From: Neorhizobium tomejilense
GTDB lineage: Bacteria; Pseudomonadota; Alphaproteobacteria; Rhizobiales; Rhizobiaceae
Direction: 5' to 3'
Length of the DNA: 64,000 bases
Assembly: GCA_002968845.1 (NCBI GenBank)
Contig: PVBG01000015.1
Span: forward strand, 62,001 to 126,000
Shown here: positions 1 to 8,146 of the stretch, piece after piece
How positions within the stretch are numbered: the first letter of the stretch is position 1
Layout: the number at the start of each line of letters is the position of its first letter
Translations under genes and position numbers: made by a program
The notes under the pieces: model-generated
What the model was told of the DNA's origin: nothing
Databases searched by the model: none
Seen by the model: the letters and a program-made list of their open reading frames with translations, nothing else

Positions 1-1379
1 AGGAGGAATGGCTGGCCGACCGATTGACTCGTCATGCGGAGCCAAACAGCGCCCATGAGCAGCGCCTGCCGGGGAACCGATGGGTCCGGATAGAGGAACG
101 ACGCGTTTCCGGCGGCGGAAGCGTGGGGATCCGCGTCGACATCACGGATTTGAAGATGCGCGAGGCTTCCTTCCGGCTGTTGTTCGAAGGAAACCCCCTG
201 CCGATGTGGGTTCAGGACCGGGAGAGCCTTCAATTTCTCGACGTCAACCAGGCGGCTCTTGATCACTACGGTTATGATCGCGACCTTTTTCTTTCCATGA
301 CACTCCTGGACATCCTTTCACCGGAGGACCGGGAAAGAATGAAAACCGCGGTCCCGGGTACGGAGCATGTCAGCGACGCCAATCGTTCTCAGCGGCATCG
401 GACGGCGTGCGGCGCCGAAATCGAGGTCTTTATCTATTCGAGCCAACTTGCCTTCGACGCCCATCCGGCCTCACTGATTGCCGCAGTCGACGTCACCGAG
501 CGAAAACGCGCGGAAAGGGCGCTGCTTCAGCATCGCGACGATCTGGAGGAAACAGTGCGCAGCAGAACGGCGGAAATTGCCCGTCAGGCTGCGGAACTGG
601 AACGGATGCTCGATCAGGAGCGGCAGGTCAACGAACTGCAGCGGCAATTCGTCTCCATGGCGTCTCACGAATTCCGGACACCGCTTTCGATCATCGATGG
701 CGCGGCGCAACGTCTCGTTCGCCGCAAGAACGCGGTGACGCCGGAATTCATCGGTGAGAAGACGGAGCAGATCCGCAGCGCGGTTTCGCGAATGCTGGAA
801 CTGATGGAAAGCATCCTCGCGGTTGGCCGCCTGGATCACGGCCACATCGACATCGTCCGCAAGCCATGCGCGCTGGGCGACATCATCAGGACCTGCAGTG
901 CGCGGCAGGAAAGCATACGTAAATCGCACCGGTTCCTGCTCGATCTGGAGCGGCTTCCCTTAACGATTTACGGCGACGGTGCGGCGCTGGAGCAGGTATT
1001 CACCAATCTCTTCTCGAATGCGGTAAAATACGCGCCGGACTCTCCAGACGTCTATGTCACGGGGTGGCAGCAAAACGACTGTGTTCAGATTACCGTTCGC
1101 GACGAGGGCATAGGTATCGACGCGGACGACTTGCCCAAGATGTTCGGGCGCTATTTCCGGGCGAGAAGTTCATCCGGCATCGCCGGGACGGGTATCGGCC
1201 TCAACCTGGTGAAACAGGTGGTCGAGTTGCATCACGGCGAAATTCACGTGGACAGCATCAAGGGTGAAGGAACCGTGTTTACAATCAAGCTGCCGATCGC
1301 CACGCCTGAGCAAAGGGACAACGACGCGGCGCAGACGTTGACCGGTCAGATGGGCCTGCCGATCGAGGTCCAGACGTAA
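1..1379 (+). CDS. PAS-domain sensor histidine kinase, 5' end outside window
   Basis: The reading frame is open from base 3, so the gene begins upstream and only about 458 residues are visible. Two PAS-like units are seen: the tail of one, ending in the PAS-typical VDITDLK, and a full one with LLFEGNPLPMWV. A coiled coil follows, then HisKA with the phospho-acceptor His in ASHEFRTPL (codon 666-668). The HATPase_c part has an N box (NLFSNAVKYAP), a G1 box (DEGIGID), an F box (FGRYFRAR) and a G2 box (GTGIGLNLV). No membrane segment is visible in this part. No response regulator lies next to it, so its partner and signal are unknown. The kinase call is firm. Confidence 0.93.
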   Translation, partial: EEWLADRLTRHAEPNSAHEQRLPGNRWVRIEERRVSGGGSVGIRVDITDLKMREASFRLLFEGNPLPMWVQDRESLQFLDVNQAALDHYGYDRDLFLSMTLLDILSPEDRERMKTAVPGTEHVSDANRSQRHRTACGAEIEVFIYSSQLAFDAHPASLIAAVDVTERKRAERALLQHRDDLEETVRSRTAEIARQAAELERMLDQERQVNELQRQFVSMASHEFRTPLSIIDGAAQRLVRRKNAVTPEFIGEKTEQIRSAVSRMLELMESILAVGRLDHGHIDIVRKPCALGDIIRTCSARQESIRKSHRFLLDLERLPLTIYGDGAALEQVFTNLFSNAVKYAPDSPDVYVTGWQQNDCVQITVRDEGIGIDADDLPKMFGRYFRARSSSGIAGTGIGLNLVKQVVELHHGEIHVDSIKGEGTVFTIKLPIATPEQRDNDAAQTLTGQMGLPIEVQT

Positions 1380-1467
1380 AAGTAACAACACGCGGCTCAG
1401 CGTGATTGCGGACCCCGGCTGTGATCGGCCGTCTTGTCCCCGGTCATCTGGGCCCTAGATCCGGCAC

Positions 1468-2754
1468 ATGGACGCTGAGCGAATCACAGGTTCTACCAAA
1501 TCGGCAAGCCCGTCTTCGCGGAAACCTCTCCAGAGGCCGAGCCCGGCCATTGTGGAACAAGTTGAGCGCCTACTGGGTGGGCGCACGCGGAATATCCGGC
1601 TCAATGGCGAGCTGGCCCGGCTTTTTCGCGAACGCTCCTGGCCGCAGACCGCCAAGATCATCCGCGCCTGGATGATCTGGGTCAGCGTGCTCGACGTCCT
1701 GACGTTGGGCCTCTACGCGATCCTGCTTCCGACCGAAACCGTGATGTCGATGCTTTGGCCGGCATCCATCCTTCCCCCCGCAGCTCTCGTCGCCGCGATG
1801 GTCTTTCTGCAGCCGCGCGCTTTGTGGCTGCAGGGAGTTTTCCTACTCTCGGCTGTGTTTTTCATCCTCCTGTCCGTAGCCCTGGTGGGCGTCAGCGCCG
1901 GTGGCGAGTTTTATGAGCGCCATCTGACCATCATGCTTTTTGTGGCCGTCACTGCCATCATCATATTCCCCATCCTGCTTGGCTGGGCCATGGCGATCGG
2001 TGCTTCGGCCCTTGGTATCTACCTCGTGTTTCAACTGCACAATCCAGGTATCGAGGTGGGAAGTGCTCTGGCCAGCGCTCTGTTTTTCGCGAGCGGTGTG
2101 GCAGCAACCATCGTTGCCCGACGCACCGCAACGATCCTGGCTCACAAGAGCTTCTTGCTCGAGTTGCGAGACCGAAGTCGCCTCGCCGAGCTTGCTGACG
2201 CCAATTCCCAGCTGGAACTGCTTGCACGAACCGACCCGCTGACCGGTGTCGCCAACCGGCGCTCGATGATGGAAACGCTCTATCGTTTCTGGAACGAGGA
2301 CCTAACACGAACCAGAGGCGCGGCGATGCTGATGTGCGATGTCGACGACTTCAAGCGCCTCAACGATAGTCTCGGGCATGCCGAAGGCGATCGCTGCCTG
2401 GTGAAGGTTGCCGGCATCATTCAGAGCAGCATGAGAGACGAACGGGACCAGGTCGCCCGTTACGGCGGCGAAGAGTTTCTCGTCTTCCTCCCGGGCGCGG
2501 ATGAACAGGAGGCCAGGATTGTCGCCGAAAGAGTTCGCAGCCGCGTAGAAGCGGCGTCGCTTCCAAACCCCACCTCCCGCGTCGTTCCTTATGTCACGGT
2601 CAGCATCGGAGTAGCGGCGCTGATGCAGGACCGTGAACCCGTCTCGGCGGAGCATCTTCAGCGCCAGGCGGACGCCGCACTCTACCTTGCCAAGAAGGCC
2701 GGCCGGAACTGTCTGATAGTCCATGTCCCGGAGACCGGGCAACCCTCCGATTAA
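1468..2754 (+). CDS. Membrane-anchored diguanylate cyclase (GGDEF)
   Basis: The 428-aa protein has about six hydrophobic helices between residues 65 and 215, a short linker, then a GGDEF domain (DPLTGVANRR through the C-terminus). The signature is GGEEF at residues 333-337, consistent with an active cyclase making c-di-GMP from two GTP. The position of the inhibitory I-site (RxxD five residues before the signature) reads DERD, so it does not match the consensus and feedback inhibition may be lost. No EAL domain is present. The start at 1468 lacks a strong Shine-Dalgarno sequence and is the first ATG of the frame. It follows the histidine kinase by 88 bp, but no shared function can be shown. 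Confidence 0.9.
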   Translation: MDAERITGSTKSASPSSRKPLQRPSPAIVEQVERLLGGRTRNIRLNGELARLFRERSWPQTAKIIRAWMIWVSVLDVLTLGLYAILLPTETVMSMLWPASILPPAALVAAMVFLQPRALWLQGVFLLSAVFFILLSVALVGVSAGGEFYERHLTIMLFVAVTAIIIFPILLGWAMAIGASALGIYLVFQLHNPGIEVGSALASALFFASGVAATIVARRTATILAHKSFLLELRDRSRLAELADANSQLELLARTDPLTGVANRRSMMETLYRFWNEDLTRTRGAAMLMCDVDDFKRLNDSLGHAEGDRCLVKVAGIIQSSMRDERDQVARYGGEEFLVFLPGADEQEARIVAERVRSRVEAASLPNPTSRVVPYVTVSIGVAALMQDREPVSAEHLQRQADAALYLAKKAGRNCLIVHVPETGQPSD

Positions 2755-2894
2755 ACCTGCGGGGACGAAATCAAGTTCCAATATCCCGTCTGCCGACCGA
2801 GCCAGCGAAATCCTCCTTGAGTAGGACTGACGAACCCGGATATCGATCAACCGCAAGCCGGCGAGCCAAGCCTACAACATCGAAGTCTACATAT

Positions 2895-2930
2895 GATGAT
2901 GGCTTGGCGGTTGCACGCCAAGCCATCATC
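2895..2930. terminator. 15-bp perfect hairpin between convergent genes
   Basis: The arms at 2895-2909 and 2916-2930 are perfectly complementary around a 6-nt loop. The hairpin sits between the end of the cyclase gene and the end of the minus-strand MFS gene. There is no clear T-run on either side, so it is probably a bidirectional terminator or 3'-end stabiliser rather than a textbook intrinsic terminator. Confidence 0.6.
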
Positions 2931-2954
2931 CCCTCTTCGAAAGATTAGTGCCCT

Positions 2955-4337
2955 TTACGGCGAAAGTTCCTCCAGAACCTGGCCCTTGGTCTCGACCGCG
3001 AAGAGGGCCGTCACCAGGGCACCAACGAGAAGGATCGCTGCGAACGCGCCGAAGACATACTGGATGCCCATCGACGACATGACCCAACCCACCGCGATAG
3101 GGCCTGCGGAGGATCCGAGACGGAGCCAGGCGCTGCCCGTGCCCGTGCCAATGGCACGAAGGCGGGTCGGGTAGATTTCCGCCGAATAGAGATAGAGCGA
3201 GAAAGTGACGGTCTGGACGATGGCGTAGGCGAGACCGGCCAGGATCAGGACCTGTGTTGCCGACGTCGCACCCAGCCAGGCGAGGATGGCAAGCGGGATC
3301 GGCGCGATCAGAAGGGCACCGGTGTACCAGCGCTTGCGGCCGACCTTGTCGATGAGCAATGCGCAGATTACCGCCGCGATCACGCCACCGACCGAGGTGA
3401 TGAACCCGTATAGGATGCTGGTTTCCAGCGGCAGGTTGAATGTCTGGCGATAGAGGGTCGGAAGCCAGGTGATCGTCCCATTGGCGACCATATAGGCACA
3501 GAACCACATCGCCCAGATCGACAGCGTGCGCTTGAGGTAGATGCCCTGGAAAAGTTCGCGCCAGTCCGATCGACGACGGACGGGGGCGGCTACGATTTTC
3601 GGCTCCGGCAGCTCCTTGCCGGCAGCACGAGCGCTGTTCTCCAACTTGGTGACGATGCGGTCGGCTTCCTCATAGCGGCCGTTGGCGGCGAGCCAGCGAG
3701 GCGATTCATTGAGGAACCAGCGCAGCGGGATCATCAGGACGGCCGGGATCAGGCCGACGACGAACATCGCCTTCCAGCCATAGGCCGGGACCATGAAATA
3801 GCCGATCAGGCCTGCGCCGACGAGACCGAGCAGAAACATGACCTCATACAGCAGGAAGAAGCGGCCCCGCCCCTTCGAGCTGATCAACTCGTTGATATAT
3901 GCACTCGCGACCGGAACTTCTCCGCCGGTTCCGATGCCTTGGATGAAACGAAATGCCATCATCATGCCGGCGCCGGCCGCAAAAAGGCATGCGACGTCCA
4001 TGCTGACGAATAGCAGGATGGTGAATAGCAGCACTTTGAGACGGCCGATCCGTTCGGCAAGCCAGCCAAAGCAAATGGCGCCGATCAACTGCCCCAGGTA
4101 GCCCATCGACAAGATCATTCCCGTCTGTCCCGGGGTCAAACCCCACTCGCGGACAAGAACCGGCATGGCATAGGCTATGGCAATGACGGTGTAGCCGTCA
4201 AAGAACGTCGCTGCGCCGACGATATTTCGAGCCCAGAAGACCTCCCGGGTCACTGGCAGCCGTTCCAGGCGGGCGCTGATTTCAGCTTGGGTATCGACGG
4301 CCGGCGACTGCGCGGCCATCCGTTGTTCGATATTCAT
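2955..4337 (-). CDS. MFS transporter, sugar-acid/metabolite:H+ symporter type
   Basis: This 460-aa protein has twelve predicted membrane helices. MFS signatures include GWLAERIGR after helix 2, RFIQGIGTGGEVPVA in helix 4/5 and LLIDKVGRKRW after helix 8, as in the sugar-porter and aromatic-acid:H+ symporter branches. The start at 4337 was preferred over an upstream one at 4361 because GGGAGG lies 4 nt before it. It is the distal gene of a minus-strand pair with the DapA-family enzyme 239 bp upstream, but a strong terminator lies between them, so it may have its own promoter. The likely substrate is a sugar acid, inferred only from neighbours. Confidence 0.87.
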   Translation of the reverse strand: MNIEQRMAAQSPAVDTQAEISARLERLPVTREVFWARNIVGAATFFDGYTVIAIAYAMPVLVREWGLTPGQTGMILSMGYLGQLIGAICFGWLAERIGRLKVLLFTILLFVSMDVACLFAAGAGMMMAFRFIQGIGTGGEVPVASAYINELISSKGRGRFFLLYEVMFLLGLVGAGLIGYFMVPAYGWKAMFVVGLIPAVLMIPLRWFLNESPRWLAANGRYEEADRIVTKLENSARAAGKELPEPKIVAAPVRRRSDWRELFQGIYLKRTLSIWAMWFCAYMVANGTITWLPTLYRQTFNLPLETSILYGFITSVGGVIAAVICALLIDKVGRKRWYTGALLIAPIPLAILAWLGATSATQVLILAGLAYAIVQTVTFSLYLYSAEIYPTRLRAIGTGTGSAWLRLGSSAGPIAVGWVMSSMGIQYVFGAFAAILLVGALVTALFAVETKGQVLEELSP

Positions 4338-4540
4338 GTTTCCTCCCTCTGCCTGGCCCACTCTCCCGGCCTGGCGTCGAACCTACGTGTTGGATGTCTT
4401 AAACTTCGGGACCCTTTGGCATGCTGTGGTTGTGGATCCGGAAGGCATGGCTCTCTCTCATCGGCCAACCGGGCACCAGCGTGACAGACGGTGCGACGGC
4501 CGCGCATCACTCCCCGATGCGACCGCGATCCCCTATCCGT

Positions 4541-4568
4541 AAAAAGCCCCCGCTTGAGAGGCGGGGGC
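4541..4568 (-). terminator. Intrinsic terminator of the DapA-family gene
   Basis: On the minus strand an 8-bp perfect GC stem (4561-4568 with 4546-4553) and a 7-nt loop are followed directly by five T residues (4545-4541). It starts 9 bp past the stop codon of the upstream gene. Confidence 0.88.
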
Positions 4569-4576
4569 GTCCTCAG

Positions 4577-5524
4577 TCACTCGGCTGCCAGAAGCTGCTC
4601 AACCCGGCCAATGCCGGCAGCATCGAAGGCTGCAAAGATCTCCGCTTCGGCCTTTTCGCCGAGGTTCTTCAGCGGCTCGCGGATCGTGGCATGGTCAAGC
4701 ACACCACGATGGACAAGCCCAAGCTTGAGGGCGACGGTGCCTTCCATATGGGAACCACGGTGGTAGACGGCACGGGTGACCGGAAGGAGACGTTCGAAGA
4801 TCCGGCGGGCTTCCGGATAGTTCTGCGCCTTTCCTGCCTCGATCAGGTCGATCAGCAGCTCCGGCGTGATATTGCCGTAGCCGACAAGCAGGCCGTCGAC
4901 ATCGAACATGGTCGGCAGCAGCCATTCGTCATGGCAGCTCAGGATCTGCAGGTTCGGGTTGGCCTTCTTGAGTTCCGGAATCTCGACGTACCAGCGCTTC
5001 ATGTTTCGAACGCCGTTTTTGGTGGCGACGACGCCATCCTGGGTCGCGATCGCAAGCTGGGTGTCCAGGTCGTAGGAAGCCTTGGTCGCATCCGGGTACT
5101 GGAACAGGATGCACTGCAGGCCCGATTCCTGCCAGATTGCCTTGTAGCGATCCTGCGGGGCGCCTTTCTGGAAGCCGAAACGCAGCCAGCCGTGGTTCGG
5201 ATAGACAAGAGCACCGGTCGCGCCGGCAGACTTGCACTTCTTGGCTTCTTCAGCGGCGACCCTGGTGCCCTCGCCGGTGATGCCAGCAATGATTGGAACC
5301 CGACCATCGACGGCTTCGACATAGGTGCGGATGAGCTTCAGGCGCTCTTCCTCGGTCAGGAACGTACCTTCGCCGGCATGGCCAAGGATAACCAGGCTCT
5401 TGACGCCGTCCATGCCGGCAAGCCATTTGGCAATACGGGCATTGGCCGGATAATCGACCTCTCCGTCGCGGGTAAACGCGGTAACGGGTGCCGGGCTCAG
5501 GCCTCTCAGATCCATCGTTGGCAT
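4577..5524 (-). CDS. DapA/NAL-family lyase (dihydrodipicolinate synthase family)
   Basis: This is a 315-aa class I aldolase-fold protein. Family marks are GHAGEGTFLTEEER (the GxxGE substrate loop), Tyr in FQYPD and the likely Schiff-base Lys in VVATKNG. The family includes KDG aldolase, 5-keto-4-deoxyglucarate dehydratase and N-acetylneuraminate lyase as well as DapA. The context (LacI regulator, sugar-acid carrier, glycerate kinase) favours cleavage or dehydration of a 2-keto-3-deoxy sugar acid over lysine synthesis. It has a good Shine-Dalgarno sequence (GGAGGAGA) just before 5524 and faces lacI across a shared operator. The exact substrate cannot be read from sequence. Confidence 0.87.
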   Translation of the reverse strand: MPTMDLRGLSPAPVTAFTRDGEVDYPANARIAKWLAGMDGVKSLVILGHAGEGTFLTEEERLKLIRTYVEAVDGRVPIIAGITGEGTRVAAEEAKKCKSAGATGALVYPNHGWLRFGFQKGAPQDRYKAIWQESGLQCILFQYPDATKASYDLDTQLAIATQDGVVATKNGVRNMKRWYVEIPELKKANPNLQILSCHDEWLLPTMFDVDGLLVGYGNITPELLIDLIEAGKAQNYPEARRIFERLLPVTRAVYHRGSHMEGTVALKLGLVHRGVLDHATIREPLKNLGEKAEAEIFAAFDAAGIGRVEQLLAAE

Positions 5525-5583
5525 AGATTGTCTCCTCCTAGATAGCCGCTGTCCGCCTTCGTGATCAGCGACGGGATCGTTAA

Positions 5584-5597
5584 TGGGAACGTTCCCA
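5584..5597. promoter_or_regulatory. LacI-type operator
   Basis: TGGGAACGTTCCCA is a perfect 14-bp palindrome with the central CG typical of LacI/GalR-family operators. It lies between the divergent DapA-family gene (start 5524) and the lacI-family gene (start 5641), so one dimer could repress the lyase and autoregulate. Confidence 0.75.
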
Positions 5598-5640
5598 CTA
5601 TCGTTTCCGATTTTACTGGAGTCAAGATTTTTTTTGTTGC

Positions 5641-6729
5641 ATGGTTGGCGCGTTGATCACGAGAACGCCGCAGATGGAAAAAAGCGAAATGGATTCAAAA
5701 CCCGAAGAAGCGAGCCGCCAGACACGGGTGACCATCCTTGATGTTGCGTCGGCAGCTGGCGTTTCGAAATCGACGGTATCGCGCATCCTCGATGAACGAC
5801 TTCCCCGATCCGACAACGAGACCTCGCGCCGCGTCCGGAAAATCGCAGAAGACATGGGTTATGTCCGAGACATCTCCGCGGCGAGCCTCCGACGCGGCAA
5901 CACGATGACTGTCGGCGTGATCGTTCCCCGGCTGACCGATACCGTCATGGCAATGCTCTATGAAGCCCTGGCAAAAGCGTGCAGCAAAAGTGGCCGCTTC
6001 GCGATTGTCGCAACGACGGATGACAAGCCCAAGGCCGACAGACTTGCTGCCGAGTCTCTTCTGAAACGAGGCGTCGACGGCTTGATCCTTTCGACTGCAC
6101 GCGAGGATGACGATTTTCCCGACGAGCTGGGGGCCCGGGGTGTACCTTTCGTCCTGGCTTTGCGTACCGATGGACGGAGCCTGTCTTCGGTGGGCGACGA
6201 CAGGCTGGGCGGCTATCTGGCGACGCGCCACCTCCTGGATCTCGGTCATCGTCGTATCGGAGTAATTGCCGGTCCTTCATATGCTTCCAGCTCGCGCGGG
6301 CGCGTCGAAGGCTACAGGCAGGCACTGGAAGAGGGCGCGATCTCGGTCCGCCCGGATTGCATTGTGCCGTCGACCTTCGGGATCGACGCCGGAGCGGATG
6401 CGGCCCTGCAGCTCATGCGCCTCGAAGAGCGTCCGACGGCGATCTTTGCCGTGAACGACAACACCGCGATCGGTGCTCTTTCCGGCCTGTCACGCCTCGG
6501 AATATCCGTACCCAATGATGTTTCAGTCGTCGGATACAACGATATCCCGATCGTCAGTCATCTTCCGACACCGCTCACGACACTGCGCGTCCCCTTCGAG
6601 CAGATTGCGTCAAATGCTTTGGATCTGCTCACGATTGGCGCCACTTCGGCTGACGATCGAATCCGTATTTCGGCTCCGACCCTCATACCCAGAAAATCGT
6701 CCGCCAGCCCAGTTCTTGAAGGGCGTTGA
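5641..6729 (+). CDS. LacI-family transcriptional regulator
   Basis: This regulator is up to 362 aa long. The N-terminal helix-turn-helix VTILDVASAAGVSKSTVSRIL and hinge region begin about residue 23. A periplasmic-binding-protein-like effector domain follows (VGVIVPRLTDTVMAMLYEAL, AIFAVNDNTAIGAL, VVGYNDIP). Starts at 5641, 5674 or 5689 are all possible, and none has an outstanding ribosome site. The palindrome at 5584-5597 just upstream is its probable target, implying control of the divergent lyase and of itself. The ligand is probably a sugar acid or an intermediate of that route, by inference. Confidence 0.92.
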   Translation: MVGALITRTPQMEKSEMDSKPEEASRQTRVTILDVASAAGVSKSTVSRILDERLPRSDNETSRRVRKIAEDMGYVRDISAASLRRGNTMTVGVIVPRLTDTVMAMLYEALAKACSKSGRFAIVATTDDKPKADRLAAESLLKRGVDGLILSTAREDDDFPDELGARGVPFVLALRTDGRSLSSVGDDRLGGYLATRHLLDLGHRRIGVIAGPSYASSSRGRVEGYRQALEEGAISVRPDCIVPSTFGIDAGADAALQLMRLEERPTAIFAVNDNTAIGALSGLSRLGISVPNDVSVVGYNDIPIVSHLPTPLTTLRVPFEQIASNALDLLTIGATSADDRIRISAPTLIPRKSSASPVLEGR

Positions 6730-6787
6730 ACTATTGCCCTGCTGATCGCTTGGCAAGACGGCAGCGCCGTGCGCCGGCCGTTCAATG

Positions 6788-6812
6788 GACGCGCAGCTCC
6801 GACTGCCGCGTC
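6788..6812. terminator. Hairpin between convergent lacI and glycerate kinase genes
   Basis: The stem is 9 bp (6788-6796 with 6803-6812) with one bulged base and a 6-nt loop. There is no T-run. It is a weak candidate for a bidirectional terminator. Confidence 0.35.
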
Positions 6813-6827
6813 TGGATGGGACCAAAT

Positions 6828-8003
6828 TCACGCTACCTGCCTCCATCGTGCCCCGACTTTCATGCCCACTATAACCATACGAGCGGCATCCTCCGCCGCC
6901 CGCGCAAGCAGTTTTGGCGCGAACGAAATGGCATCTTCCAACGAGCAAGGTCTGCTCAATATCGAGGCGAAGGCATCGATGCCGTGCTCGAAATTGAGCC
7001 GTACGCCCTTTCCGATAGTCCCGGCGAGCGCGATGACAGGCACACCGGCACCTTTTGCCCGTGCAGCCACTTCGGCCGGGACCTTTCCGAAAGGGGTCTG
7101 CCCGTCAAGACTGCCTTCCGCGGTGATGACCAAGTCGGCCTGCCGGATGAAACGGTCGAGCTCCAGATATTGCATGACGATATCGTAGCGTGGGTGCAGC
7201 CTGCCGCCAAGGAGACCGAGGACCGCGGCACCGAGCCCGCCCGACGCGCCAGAGCCGGGCGCCAGGCCGACATCGAAACCCGTCGAGCTTTGAATAGCGC
7301 CGGCATACGTCTCCATGGCAGTGGCGAGCAATTCCACCTGTTCCGGCGTGGCTCCCTTCTGTGGTCCAAAGATCCGCGCGACGCCCCGTTCGCCGAGAAG
7401 CACATTGTGCCAGTTCACGGCAGCGTCGATGCGCACACGGTCAAGGCGCGGATCCCGGCCGCTCGCATCAATTGCGGCGAGGCGGGTAAGTGCGGCGCCG
7501 CCACGAGGCAAAACCTCGCCCGACACGTCAAGAAGCCGGATACCCAGTGCTTCGGCCATACCGGCGCCACCGTCATTGATACCGCTGTCACCGCAGCCAA
7601 GAAGGATGCGGTGCGCGCCCCTGTCAAGCGCGGCGCGGACGAGTTCGCCAACGCCGTAGCTTGTCGTCAGGCAGGGGTTGCGCTGGTTGCGTGGCACGAG
7701 GCCAAGTCCGGCGGCGGCGGCCATCTCGATCACGGCAGTGGGCTCGCTGTCGCCGCCCAGGAAGCCGAAATGTGCCTTGACCGGATTGTTGACGGGACCG
7801 GTCACCGTCAGATGATGCAGGGTGCCGCAGGTCGCCTTGATGAGCGCCTTGGTAAACCCCTCGCCGCCGTCGACCATTGGCGCCTTGAGAACGGTCGCGC
7901 CGGGAAGAGCGCGCAGGACGCCGGTCTCGATGCAGTCCGCCGCCTGATCGGCCGAGAGGCTTTCTTTAAACCCGGAGGGCGCGACGAGAACCGTGAATGC
8001 CAT
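6828..8003 (-). CDS. Glycerate kinase (GK-I family)
   Basis: The 391-aa protein matches type-1 glycerate 2-kinases: APSGFKESLSA at the N-terminus, MVDGGEGF, LLGCGDSGINDGGAGMAEALG, and LAPGSGASGGLGAA in the nucleotide region. It phosphorylates D-glycerate, the end product when aldarates are split to pyruvate and tartronate semialdehyde and the latter is reduced. That fits the neighbouring sugar-acid lyase and carriers. The start at 8003 was chosen over 8027 because GGAAGGAA precedes it at 6 nt. The gene runs alone on the minus strand between a terminator and the convergent lacI gene. Confidence 0.9.
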   Translation of the reverse strand: MAFTVLVAPSGFKESLSADQAADCIETGVLRALPGATVLKAPMVDGGEGFTKALIKATCGTLHHLTVTGPVNNPVKAHFGFLGGDSEPTAVIEMAAAAGLGLVPRNQRNPCLTTSYGVGELVRAALDRGAHRILLGCGDSGINDGGAGMAEALGIRLLDVSGEVLPRGGAALTRLAAIDASGRDPRLDRVRIDAAVNWHNVLLGERGVARIFGPQKGATPEQVELLATAMETYAGAIQSSTGFDVGLAPGSGASGGLGAAVLGLLGGRLHPRYDIVMQYLELDRFIRQADLVITAEGSLDGQTPFGKVPAEVAARAKGAGVPVIALAGTIGKGVRLNFEHGIDAFASILSRPCSLEDAISFAPKLLARAAEDAARMVIVGMKVGARWRQVA

Positions 8004-8019
8004 TGGGTGTTCCTTCCAT

Positions 8020-8037
8020 TGTGACAAGGATGTGACA
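8020..8037. repeat. Direct repeat TGTGACA, 11-bp period
   Basis: TGTGACA occurs at 8020-8026 and 8031-8037, one helical turn apart, directly upstream of the glycerate kinase start. It may be a regulator site. No regulator can be named. Confidence 0.3.
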
Positions 8038-8085
8038 GGGGAGGAACGGGGGAGAACCTGGTCTATTCCGGCAGCGACAAAATAA

Positions 8086-8099
8086 ATTAGCCGACTAAT
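8086..8099. promoter_or_regulatory. Inverted repeat upstream of glycerate kinase gene
   Basis: ATTAG (8086-8090) and CTAAT (8095-8099) form 5-bp arms around CCGA. It is a possible operator in the glycerate kinase promoter region. It abuts the terminator of the upstream gene, so the symmetry may be chance. Confidence 0.25.
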
Positions 8100-8123
8100 A
8101 AAAAAGGCCGCACGCGGGCGACC
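8100..8123 (-). terminator. Intrinsic terminator of the SLC13-type transporter gene
   Basis: On the minus strand the 6-bp stem GGTCGC/GCGGCC (one G-T pair, 6-nt loop) is followed by TTTTTTATT. It lies 24 bp past the transporter stop and separates it from the glycerate kinase transcript. Confidence 0.8.
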
Positions 8124-8146
8124 TTTCCCTTGTGTTGCCCCGACAT

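Noticed and set aside
4577..5524. Lysine-pathway dihydrodipicolinate synthase (dapA)
   Set aside because: The family is shared, but the LacI regulator, operator and sugar-acid neighbours point to catabolism. A dapA symbol would mislead.
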